DNA of 26,065 nucleotides from an uncultured Bacteroidales bacterium (GTDB lineage Bacteria; Bacteroidota; Bacteroidia; Bacteroidales; Bacteroidaceae). The notes below the pieces were generated by a model that had not been told where the DNA came from, did not search any database, and saw only the letters and a list, made by a program, of their open reading frames with translations. The position numbers and the translations under genes are program-made. Where the stretch lies: NCBI GenBank assembly GCA_937876995.1, contig CALEFD010000003.1:1-26065 (forward strand), read 5' to 3'. Numbering within the stretch: position 1 is the first letter of the stretch; each line of letters starts with the position of its first letter. Shown here piece by piece: positions 1-7,987 of this stretch.

Positions 1-120
1 CTTGTTATTAATAAGATCGATACCGTTCGTCCTGAGAATATTGTCAAGACGATCGCTGCTTATGCCGAGGCTTTTGATTTTGAGGCCGTAGTTCCAATGG
101 TGGCAAAGAACGGTAAGGGT
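1..120 (+). other. Era-like GTPase fragment fused in frame to recO (probable contig-edge chimera)
   Basis: Translated in the recO frame, bases 1-120 resemble the region from the G4 motif (NKID) to the G5 motif (usually SAKNGxGV) of Era, in the style of Firmicutes Era proteins. GC is about 43% over the first 96 bases, and codons such as GAG, GCC and CGT are more common than in the AT-rich recO body. RecO has no GTPase motif, so two genes are joined here. The breakpoint cannot be placed exactly because the stretch around 100-135 fits both partners. An assembly chimera at the contig edge is the simplest explanation; a real gene fusion is less likely. Confidence 0.55.
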
Positions 121-720
121 GTGGCAAAGAATGCCCTATTACAACCACTTACCAAAATTGAATATGAATCAAAGGGTGCTACACAAGGAAAACCCTTACA
201 ACATTTATCGCAAATAAGAAACAGAGCTCCATACAATTCAATCCCTTTTCATCCGGTAAAAAGAGCCATTGCGTTATATCTATCGGAGTTTCTTACTTAC
301 GCCTTAAAGAACGAAGAAAACAATATACCGCTATATGTTGTAATAGAAGATGCTCTTGAATGGTTTGACAACGCAGAACAATATTCAAATTTTCACCTGT
401 TGACAATGATTTTAGTTGCCCGCCATTTAGGTATTATGCCCGGATATGACCAATATTGCCAAGGCTACTATTTTGATATGAACGAAGGCGAATATGTTGA
501 ATCAGAACCTTCACACAGAGATTTTTTAGACAGACAGCTTTCCTACAAACTGGCTTTATTATCTGCCACCAATATACACACAATGCAAAACACGCCCCTG
601 ACACATCAGGAACGTGTTCTATTATTGCGTAAATTAAACAGCTATTTTCAGATCCATATACCTCTGTTTCCAAAACTCAAGTCAATTGACATTTTGGAAG
701 AGATTTTCAGCGAAGAATAA
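1..720 (+). CDS. recO: DNA repair protein RecO, 5'-partial, with a probably foreign N-terminal stretch
   Basis: The frame is open from base 1 to a TAA at 718-720. From about codon 45 the protein matches Bacteroidetes RecO: an ALLQPL turn after the OB fold, then YNSIPFHPVKRAIALYLSEF, an NFHLLTMILVARHLGIMPGY helix, a YFDMNEGEY segment and a HIPLFPKLKSIDILEEIF C-terminus. RecO loads RecA onto SSB-coated single strands in RecFOR gap repair. Bacteroidetes RecO usually lacks the zinc cysteines, and none are seen here. The first ~32-40 codons do not look like the RecO OB fold; they read as the G4/G5 end of an Era GTPase (LVINKIDTV, then VVPMVAKNGKGV). The first in-frame ATG is at 97, but starting there would remove most of the OB fold, so 97 is unlikely to be the natural start. 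The gene is convergent with ftsZ, with 3 bp between the stop codons. Confidence 0.85.
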   Translation, partial: LVINKIDTVRPENIVKTIAAYAEAFDFEAVVPMVAKNGKGVAKNALLQPLTKIEYESKGATQGKPLQHLSQIRNRAPYNSIPFHPVKRAIALYLSEFLTYALKNEENNIPLYVVIEDALEWFDNAEQYSNFHLLTMILVARHLGIMPGYDQYCQGYYFDMNEGEYVESEPSHRDFLDRQLSYKLALLSATNIHTMQNTPLTHQERVLLLRKLNSYFQIHIPLFPKLKSIDILEEIFSEE

Positions 721-723
721 TTA

Positions 724-1914
724 TCAGCGTCTGCAAGACCTTATCTTTTGCAAACCATTATTATCTCTCTGGTACGCCGGAACTGTGCTTAAAACATCTA
801 AAAGGAGATCGTTATCCAAATCATCATCTTTTAGTTCATACCAACAGATATCTCTACCATATATAGCGTCAATCATATCGTTTTCCGGATTTTCGGCCAT
901 AAACGGAATATTCTCCATACCAAAGCCGGTTGCCAGAACTGTAATCTTTACTTCGTCTTCCAAATCCGGATCCTGAGCCAACCCCCAAATAAGTTCTATT
1001 TCGCCACCATTTTCAAACTTATCCATAAATTCACGCACCTCATTCATCTCTTTAATAATAAGAGGATTTGTTTTACTCTCATATATATTGAACAAGATCT
1101 TTTTTGAGTTGTAAATATCATTATTATACAACAATGGTGAATTCAGGGCCTCTTCAAGTGCTTTATTAACTCTATTCTGTCCACTTGCCTTACCTGTACT
1201 CATTATGGCCACGCCACCATTTTTAAGTATCTTACTTACATCGTGGAAGTCCAGATTTATAGTACCGCGAACTGTAATCAGTTCTGCAATACTTTTTGTA
1301 GCTATAGTCAATGTTTCATCTACTTTTTTAAATCCTTCTGCCACACTCTGCTGCGGATACATCTCTAACAGTTTCTCATTGCTGATAACAAGTAGCGCAT
1401 CCACCTGATTTGCCATCTCCTTAACTCCTACAAGAGCCTGTTTTATTTTTGGGCGTTGCTCAAACTTAAACGGGATAGTAACTATACCAACAGTAAGCAT
1501 TCCTGCCTCTTTGGCATATTTAGCTATTACAGGAGCGGCACCGGTACCTGTACCACCACCCATACCGGCAGTAATAAAGACCATTTTAGTACCATCCTTA
1601 AACTGTAGTTCTATATCATCCTTACTCTCTTCTGCCGCACGTTTGGCTACTTCGGGATCGTTTCCTGCACCCAAACCATTTGTAACCGTTTTACCCAACT
1701 GGATTTTCAACGGGATTTCAGATTTATTCAATGCCTGATGATCGGTATTTGCCAATACAAAACCTACGTCATGTATTCCTTGACGATACATATTCTCTAC
1801 AGCATTGCTACCGCCACCGCCTACACCAATCACCTTAATTATATTCTCTACAGAGGTAGGAAAACCAAAATCCAGAACTTCCTTCTCCTCAAAATTTTTT
1901 ATCGATTCATTCAT
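724..1914 (-). CDS. ftsZ: Cell division protein FtsZ
   Basis: This 396-residue tubulin homologue polymerises with GTP into the cytoplasmic Z ring. The tubulin signature GGGTGTGAA lies at residues 119-127, an N-terminal GVGGGGSNAV nucleotide loop at 30-39, and the T7 catalytic loop NLDFHDV at 220-226. After the GTPase core and C-terminal subdomain (to about 335) comes a short acidic linker (DDDLDNDLL, 363-371) and then TVPAYQRD at 377-384, which fits the conserved C-terminal peptide that binds FtsA. The chain ends in a basic tail (KIRSCRR). The linker is short compared with many Bacteroidales FtsZ proteins, which often exceed 420 residues. It is the last gene of the dcw operon, 12 bp after the ftsA stop, and converges on recO. 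The ATG start is supported by the usual short N-terminal extension before the Rossmann strand. Confidence 0.98.
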   Translation of the reverse strand: MNESIKNFEEKEVLDFGFPTSVENIIKVIGVGGGGSNAVENMYRQGIHDVGFVLANTDHQALNKSEIPLKIQLGKTVTNGLGAGNDPEVAKRAAEESKDDIELQFKDGTKMVFITAGMGGGTGTGAAPVIAKYAKEAGMLTVGIVTIPFKFEQRPKIKQALVGVKEMANQVDALLVISNEKLLEMYPQQSVAEGFKKVDETLTIATKSIAELITVRGTINLDFHDVSKILKNGGVAIMSTGKASGQNRVNKALEEALNSPLLYNNDIYNSKKILFNIYESKTNPLIIKEMNEVREFMDKFENGGEIELIWGLAQDPDLEDEVKITVLATGFGMENIPFMAENPENDMIDAIYGRDICWYELKDDDLDNDLLLDVLSTVPAYQRDNNGLQKIRSCRR

Positions 1915-1926
1915 AAAGCAATCAGG

Positions 1927-3420
1927 TTATTGGTTTGTATCGTTATTATCATTTGATTCATCACTCTCTCCATCGGCATCAAAGAAACCTTCAGTCTTAT
2001 CGGCAAACTTATCTACAAATGCCTTTACTCTGAAAAGCATCTCTTTGTAACCCGATGACTTTTTATCTCTCTTTTTAGAAGCATTTTGTTCATTAGCTGC
2101 CTCTTGTTCCTTTTGCTGTTTCTCTAACTCTTCTGCTGCCTTACGTTCGGCCTCCTTTCTATCTTTCTCCTCTTGAACACTTTCACCCTCATCATTAAAG
2201 AGACTACCAATTTCTAATTGTCCCTCTTCTGTAGGAGTCAGATTATCTATAAGATCGAACACCATTCTTTCGCAACAATTTTCACCTTCTATATTTAATA
2301 ATGATAAAAGTGACAACTGCGAACCATCATTCTTAATCCATTTTGAATCGGCCCACTCTACATTAGCAGAAGGTTCCTTAACAAAACGTACATAATCTAT
2401 ATTTTCCACACTCTTCTGAATAGCCTTTGACAAGCATCTCAAATTAGAGCCGCCGCCTATAACCACCATACCGGCATAAAGAAGTTCTCCCAAACCGGAG
2501 TTTTTGATTTGTGCATCTAAATTACGGAGTATCTCTTCGTTACGAGCCTCAATAATAGCGCTAATATCTTTAACAGTAACTTTTCTGGAATTCACAAGCA
2601 AAGATTCATTCAGATCCTGAGATGAATTAAAGCTTGACAATCCGTATGTCCTCTTTAATTTTTCTGCTTCGGTATTTGTTATCTTCAGCACTGTTGCCAA
2701 ATCGGCTGTAATAAGAGCGCTACCCAAAGGTAAAACTCTAAGATATTTCAGGATTCCATTCTTATATATAGCCAATGTAGTGGTATCTGCGCCAAAATCC
2801 ACTAAAGCACAACCTTGCTGCTTATCATCTTCTGTCAACAGATAATCGGCCGCACTGATTATTGACACAAAACTATCTGCTACAACAACAGATGCACGTT
2901 GGAATACACGCTCTACATCATCTGTTACATTTGTATTTGTGATAACGCTAAGATAATTACCCTTTATGGTTTTGCAAGATACGCCTATAGGATCTGTTTC
3001 TGTAATACTCTTATTATCTAATGTAAACTCTTGCGGATACAAAAACAGTCTGCTCTTATTGTCCAGTTGTTTGTTTTCACACTCTTGCAACATACTGAAC
3101 ACATCGGCTTCGTCAACCACCTTGTTATCTTCAAAGACTCTTTCCACTTCCGACACCAATGAACGCAATGACTTTCCATTGTGAGCCACATAGACCATAT
3201 TGATATCACAAGCTGATACATGCCTCATTTTTTCTATCAATTCCACTATAATAGAAGCTGCCTTCTCTGTATTATATACAACACCATGGCGAATAGCCGA
3301 TTCTGATGGCAATGAAACGTATGCCAACACTTCGGTTGTACCATTTGCAAGTTTTTGACCTACAACACCCGTTATTTCGGACGAACCCAATTCTATGGCT
3401 GCTATCAAATTCTCTTCCAT
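1927..3420 (-). CDS. ftsA: Cell division protein FtsA
   Basis: This 497-residue actin-fold protein tethers FtsZ filaments to the inner membrane and recruits later divisome proteins. The phosphate-1 loop begins around residue 8 (AIELGSSEITGVVG), the phosphate-2 region is CALVDFGADTTTLAIY (about 204-219), and an adenosine-motif glycine run GMVVIGGGSN lies at 317-326. The division-specific 1C domain follows the first subdomain. Residues about 415-455 form a highly charged Glu/Lys/Ala-rich segment, probably a helical linker. An amphipathic helix at about 457-480 (KEMLFRVKAFVDKF) is the likely membrane anchor. Unusually it is followed by an acidic, Asn-rich tail of about 17 residues (DADGESDESNDNNDTNQ) rather than ending the protein. 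It lies 7 bp after the ftsQ stop and 12 bp before ftsZ. Confidence 0.97.
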   Translation of the reverse strand: MEENLIAAIELGSSEITGVVGQKLANGTTEVLAYVSLPSESAIRHGVVYNTEKAASIIVELIEKMRHVSACDINMVYVAHNGKSLRSLVSEVERVFEDNKVVDEADVFSMLQECENKQLDNKSRLFLYPQEFTLDNKSITETDPIGVSCKTIKGNYLSVITNTNVTDDVERVFQRASVVVADSFVSIISAADYLLTEDDKQQGCALVDFGADTTTLAIYKNGILKYLRVLPLGSALITADLATVLKITNTEAEKLKRTYGLSSFNSSQDLNESLLVNSRKVTVKDISAIIEARNEEILRNLDAQIKNSGLGELLYAGMVVIGGGSNLRCLSKAIQKSVENIDYVRFVKEPSANVEWADSKWIKNDGSQLSLLSLLNIEGENCCERMVFDLIDNLTPTEEGQLEIGSLFNDEGESVQEEKDRKEAERKAAEELEKQQKEQEAANEQNASKKRDKKSSGYKEMLFRVKAFVDKFADKTEGFFDADGESDESNDNNDTNQ

Positions 3421-3427
3421 ATATCTC

Positions 3428-4165
3428 TTATTTTTTCTTACACACCACCTGATTACTGAAAGCTACGCTAATGGAACTATACTTATTCCAACCAACCACT
3501 CCCAATCCATCTATATAAAATTTCATCAGTCTATCCAATTTCTGTTCAAAATTGGATGCATCGCCCAATAATAGAATATGACTACCTACTCTGGGAACCA
3601 ATTCCACTTGATTTTCTTCTGTTACATTTATCTGAGCTATCTGAGCATTCCAAAACTCTGATTCCTGTAACAACAAAGCCAATTCATACAATTTCTCCGA
3701 CGCATACAACCTATCTATATATCCTGTTGCCAAAGGTATATCCATAGGCTGCAATCCGGCATCAATTATATCGCTATTGCTATCTACATAAAAATTTTCT
3801 CCTTTGTTATTTATTACCCTCAATATAGGAACTTTGGTTACAAGATTGACAAATATCTCATTATCGTTTGTCTTATAACAATCTGCTGTATGTATAAGAG
3901 GATTTGTCTTCAATGCGTTCTCCATTGCCTCTATATCCACTTCACCCATCATCATTCCGGATGGATTCAGCCCTTTTGCATCAAGTATATCGTTTATAGC
4001 AGAGTTGTGTATCAGATCGTATCCCGATTTATTACGCACCTCTACCACTATTCCGTTACACAACTCACTTTCACCCTTTTCGTTTCCAGAACGAGACACA
4101 AAGAGAGAGAACAGCAAGTATGCTGCAAACAACAATGTAGCTACTATTGTTAAAATCTTCTTCAC
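3428..4165 (-). CDS. ftsQ: Cell division protein FtsQ (GTG start)
   Basis: This 245-residue bitopic protein has one N-terminal membrane segment (about residues 4-24), then a POTRA-like region and an FtsQ beta domain on the periplasmic side, as in Bacteroidetes FtsQ. FtsQ links early and late divisome proteins through FtsB and FtsL. Assignment rests on topology, size, conserved segments such as NPLIHTADCYKTNDNEIFVNLVTKVPILRV, and position between murC and ftsA. The start codon is GTG (complement of 4163-4165) and overlaps the murC stop in a GTGA arrangement, suggesting translational coupling. No better ATG lies nearby that would keep the membrane segment. Confidence 0.9.
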   Translation of the reverse strand: MKKILTIVATLLFAAYLLFSLFVSRSGNEKGESELCNGIVVEVRNKSGYDLIHNSAINDILDAKGLNPSGMMMGEVDIEAMENALKTNPLIHTADCYKTNDNEIFVNLVTKVPILRVINNKGENFYVDSNSDIIDAGLQPMDIPLATGYIDRLYASEKLYELALLLQESEFWNAQIAQINVTEENQVELVPRVGSHILLLGDASNFEQKLDRLMKFYIDGLGVVGWNKYSSISVAFSNQVVCKKK

Positions 4166-6681
4166 CTCTTTTTAGTTTTAAGTATTTCTACTATTTGCGG
4201 AACATAGTTCTCTAAATCGCCTGCCCCAACTGTCACCAATACTTCTGTTGTATCTTTAATACTCTCCACCACTTGTGGGACCTGCTTTAACGGAATTACA
4301 GCCTTACATATTCCACTCTTCATATTGTCTGCAATAAGCTGACTGGTTATACCCTCTATTGGCAATTCACGTGCCGGATATATATCTACCAAATAGACTT
4401 CGTCAAACAGAGAGAGACTATCGGCAAACTCTTTATAAAAGTCTCTGGTACGAGTATATAGATGAGGTTGGAATATTGCCGTTACCTTGCATCCCTGGTA
4501 GAGTTCCTTCATAGAGATGGCGCACTGACGCAACTCTTCCGGATGATGAGCATAATCACTCACATAAACAACATCGTCCTCTTTCAGATGAAAATCGAAA
4601 CGTCTGTCACAACCACGGAACGTAGCCATACCCTTTCTTATAGCTTCGTCTGTTGCACCGCTTAACAACGACATAGCAATAGCTGCAATACCATTCTCAA
4701 TATTTACTCTAACAGGCACACCTAATTCTATATTGTCAATTCTCTTGTCCGGAGCTACAAAATCAAAGACTATTGTACCACGTCCTACTCTGATATTCTC
4801 TGCATGGAAATCGCCGTTATCTATTGAATAGGTGTATAAAGAGACATTATCGCCTAATCTTGGTTGTAGGAGCTCTGCCACAGCACTATTCACTATAAGC
4901 GCACCACCCGATTTTATCAGTGAAGCATAATGCCTGAAACTCTCTATATAGTTTTCGTAAGTTCCGTAAATATCCAGATGATCGGCATCCATTGCTGTAA
5001 TTACAGAGCGCAGTGGAGTAAGATAGTGGAACGACCGATCAAATTCGTCAGCCTCAATTACCACATAATTACTCTTTTCACTCTGCAACAGATTACTGCC
5101 ATAATTCTTTGAGATACCACCCAGAAAAGCATTACAACCCTCAGGCATCATATTCATTATGTGAGCAACCATAGTAGATGTGGTAGTCTTACCGTGTGTT
5201 CCAGCCACGCAAAGTCCGTCCAGCGATTTTGTCAATGTACCTAATACCTGAGCACGCTTTTGAATTTCGAAATCGTGTTCCTTAAACCAGACGAACTCCT
5301 TATGATCTGCCGGAATAGCCGGTGTATATACCACAAGTGTTTTTGACTTATCCTTACAGTAATCCGGAATAAGTTCTACGCCCTCCTCAAAATGAATATC
5401 TGCGCCTTCAGCTATCAATGTAGTTGTTAAATCGCTTGGAGTTTTATCATATCCTGCCACTCTCTTACCCGTTTTCAGAAAATATCTGATTAGAGCACTC
5501 ATTCCAATGCCACCCGCACCAATAAAATAGACCGATTCCACGTTATCTATGGAAAACAGATTCTGACTATCCATTTTTGCCAGAGCAAGAACTTCGTTAG
5601 CTATAATTTCGGCAGAATCTTTTAGTGCCATACTGAATATATTTGCACTTAAATCGGCCAACTTTTCTTTGTCTTTAACTACATCAAGAGCTGCAGGCAT
5701 AAGTTCCTTTTTTGCACTGACATCTGCTATGTGAATAGCTGCATCCCTATTGGCAAGTGCCATTGCATTCTTAGTCTGATGATCTTCTGCAACATTTGGA
5801 GAAGGGACTAAAATTACAGGTTTCTTAAGCAGACATAGTTCCGAAATAGTTCCTGCACCTGCACGCGATACGACCAAATCGGCTGCGCCGTAAGCTGCAT
5901 CCATATTCGATATAAAATCTGTTGGAAAGAGGTTGGGAACAGGAGCTTCGGCTGCCAATCTCTGTTTCATCTCTTCAATATAGTATTTACCTGTCTGCCA
6001 TATTATCTGTACATCGTCTGTCAATCTTATCAGATCCAGGTTTGCCATAACACTCTCATTAAGTGTTCTTGCACCTAAGCTACCTCCTACTATCAGCAGT
6101 ATTCTTTTGGATGGATCTAAATTCATTGCCAGAGCTGCATCCGACCGTTTCATCTTGTTCTCCACCAGATTCTTTCTTACAGGATTTCCTGTAATCATTA
6201 TCTTTTCTGCAGGGAAGAAACGTTCCATATCTTCGTAAGCAACACATATCTTTGCAGCATCTTTTGCCAATAGTTTATTGGTAACACCTGCGTAGGAGTT
6301 CTGCTCTTGTATAAGTGTAGGTATTCCTAATTTTCCGGCCATTCGCAATGTGGGTCCACTGGCATAGCCACCTACTCCAACCACTACATCGGGTTTAAAT
6401 TTCTTGATTATTTTCTTTGCCTTTATCTGGCTACGCATCAGTTTAAACAGTACAGCAATGTTCTTCAATGGATTTTTTCTATCAAAGCCACATATAGGCA
6501 ACCCTATAATCTCATAACCGGCTGCAGGTACACGTGTCATTTCCATACGCCCTTCAGCTCCCACAAACAGAATTTCCGAGTTGGGTTTGGCAGCCTTTAT
6601 TGCATCTGCAATGGATATAGCTGGAAATATATGTCCGCCTGTTCCACCACCACTAACTATTACCTTTAATTTTTTATCCAT
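4162..6681 (-). CDS. murG-murC: MurG-MurC fusion: lipid II synthase joined to UDP-MurNAc--L-alanine ligase
   Basis: One uninterrupted 839-codon frame contains two complete enzymes. Residues 1-369 are MurG, the GT28 GlcNAc transferase that turns lipid I into lipid II at the inner membrane face: GGGTGGH (11-17), GVGGYASGP (102-110), IQEQN (124-128), GGSLGA (199-204), AGAGTISE with the UDP-GlcNAc-binding Glu at 281, and DHQTKNA (300-306). Residues 370-839 are MurC, which adds L-Ala to UDP-MurNAc with ATP: GAGGIGMSA (388-396), P-loop GTHGKTTT (494-501), EADE (543-546), SDYAHHPEE (708-716) and QPHLYTR (738-744). There is no linker: the last MurG helix runs straight into M370, which sits where a separate MurC would start (ATG complement of 5572-5574). 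In related genomes I know these as two adjacent genes. Internal initiation at M370 could still yield free MurC. It follows ftsW by 1 bp and overlaps ftsQ by 4 bp. Confidence 0.95.
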   Translation of the reverse strand: MDKKLKVIVSGGGTGGHIFPAISIADAIKAAKPNSEILFVGAEGRMEMTRVPAAGYEIIGLPICGFDRKNPLKNIAVLFKLMRSQIKAKKIIKKFKPDVVVGVGGYASGPTLRMAGKLGIPTLIQEQNSYAGVTNKLLAKDAAKICVAYEDMERFFPAEKIMITGNPVRKNLVENKMKRSDAALAMNLDPSKRILLIVGGSLGARTLNESVMANLDLIRLTDDVQIIWQTGKYYIEEMKQRLAAEAPVPNLFPTDFISNMDAAYGAADLVVSRAGAGTISELCLLKKPVILVPSPNVAEDHQTKNAMALANRDAAIHIADVSAKKELMPAALDVVKDKEKLADLSANIFSMALKDSAEIIANEVLALAKMDSQNLFSIDNVESVYFIGAGGIGMSALIRYFLKTGKRVAGYDKTPSDLTTTLIAEGADIHFEEGVELIPDYCKDKSKTLVVYTPAIPADHKEFVWFKEHDFEIQKRAQVLGTLTKSLDGLCVAGTHGKTTTSTMVAHIMNMMPEGCNAFLGGISKNYGSNLLQSEKSNYVVIEADEFDRSFHYLTPLRSVITAMDADHLDIYGTYENYIESFRHYASLIKSGGALIVNSAVAELLQPRLGDNVSLYTYSIDNGDFHAENIRVGRGTIVFDFVAPDKRIDNIELGVPVRVNIENGIAAIAMSLLSGATDEAIRKGMATFRGCDRRFDFHLKEDDVVYVSDYAHHPEELRQCAISMKELYQGCKVTAIFQPHLYTRTRDFYKEFADSLSLFDEVYLVDIYPARELPIEGITSQLIADNMKSGICKAVIPLKQVPQVVESIKDTTEVLVTVGAGDLENYVPQIVEILKTKKR

Positions 6682-6682
6682 A

Positions 6683-7987
6683 TCACTCTGTTGCTTTTAC
6701 GTTTGATGTCATTTCTTCTCTTTCATCCTGCTCTTTACCACGGCTGATACCTATCAGGAAGCCAAAATATATACTACAGAACACCATCGATGTTCCGCCT
6801 TTACTTATCAATGGCAAAGGCTGACCTGTCACAGGCATTGCACCTACTGCAACCATCATATTTATCATTGCCTGCAACCCCAAAAGTATAGCTATACCCA
6901 CCACCAAATAAGAGGAAAAACATGATATTGGCTTTGAAATTATTGTTCCGCATATATACATCATCCATATATATAGCCCTAATACCACTATAGAGATAAG
7001 CATGCCGCACTCTTCTATAATTATGGCGTATATAAAGTCGCAAGTAGCCTCCTGAATAAAATCTCGTTCCTCTGAATTTCCTATGCCTTTTCCCCAAACC
7101 AATCCACTTGTAGCAATCGCTATTTTTGCATGAGTCTCCTGCGGTTTATCCTTTGCTGTGGTAAGCGCATACTCTTTTGCGGTCTGTTTTTCATCAAAGA
7201 AATCCAGTACACGTGCCTGCCAGGTAGTTGCTCTGCCGGGTATCAGATTTTGCTCGGCAAGAGTATTCATTTTGGTAGCCGGAACCAACAAGAAGAATGC
7301 CAACACCAACGCCACAAATGCAGCACCTGCACCTATCAGTTTCCAGGTTCGTTTAGGGCTGACACCGCAGATGAGCATCATCAGAATTACCGTTACACAT
7401 AGTAATGCTGCTGTAGATAGGTTTTCGCCCACAATCAAAAAACAGAAAAAACCCATGCATATCAGAATTTTCCAGAATCCCTCTTTCTGACTATTTTCAT
7501 CCTCTTTGTTTATTTCCGAAGCTACTGATGCGGTATATAGCAGTACTGCCATCTTTGCCAATTCCGATGGTTGGAATTTGAAACCGAATATCTCTATCCA
7601 ACGTTGCGCATTATTACTTCCCATACCTCTTACAAATAGAATAAGGAGCAATACTGCCGACAACATTAACAACGGATAGGTAAAAGCCTTATAGTATTTG
7701 TTTGGAATGTGATGTACCAAAACCATTAAGCCAAAGCCCAACATCATAAATGCCAAATGAGGTAAAACCGGCATAAGATAATTTTGTCCTCCAAAAGAAA
7801 AACGGCTGCTGGCGCTAAACACCTCCAATACTGAGATTATCATCAGTAACATAACGATAATCCAAAGACGCTTATCGCCTACCAGAAGCTTAAAACGTTT
7901 TGCTTCGGGCTGCTGTTCCAATACTTCACTCTCAGGTTGCGGTATCTGAACAGAATCATCTATTACATCATTCTCTTTAGTAATCAT
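6683..7987 (-). CDS. ftsW: Septal peptidoglycan polymerase FtsW (SEDS family)
   Basis: This 434-residue polytopic SEDS glycosyltransferase polymerises lipid II at the septum together with FtsI. About 40 polar N-terminal residues precede the first membrane helix. Family signatures include the QRWIEIFGFKFQPSELAK block (128-145), CDFIYAIIIEECG with the conserved Asp at 317, and TGQPLPLISKGGTSMVF near the C-terminus. The dcw position favours FtsW over its paralogue RodA. Its ATG overlaps the murD stop by 4 bp (ATGA) and its TGA lies 1 bp before the murG start. Confidence 0.96.
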   Translation of the reverse strand: MITKENDVIDDSVQIPQPESEVLEQQPEAKRFKLLVGDKRLWIIVMLLMIISVLEVFSASSRFSFGGQNYLMPVLPHLAFMMLGFGLMVLVHHIPNKYYKAFTYPLLMLSAVLLLILFVRGMGSNNAQRWIEIFGFKFQPSELAKMAVLLYTASVASEINKEDENSQKEGFWKILICMGFFCFLIVGENLSTAALLCVTVILMMLICGVSPKRTWKLIGAGAAFVALVLAFFLLVPATKMNTLAEQNLIPGRATTWQARVLDFFDEKQTAKEYALTTAKDKPQETHAKIAIATSGLVWGKGIGNSEERDFIQEATCDFIYAIIIEECGMLISIVVLGLYIWMMYICGTIISKPISCFSSYLVVGIAILLGLQAMINMMVAVGAMPVTGQPLPLISKGGTSMVFCSIYFGFLIGISRGKEQDEREEMTSNVKATE

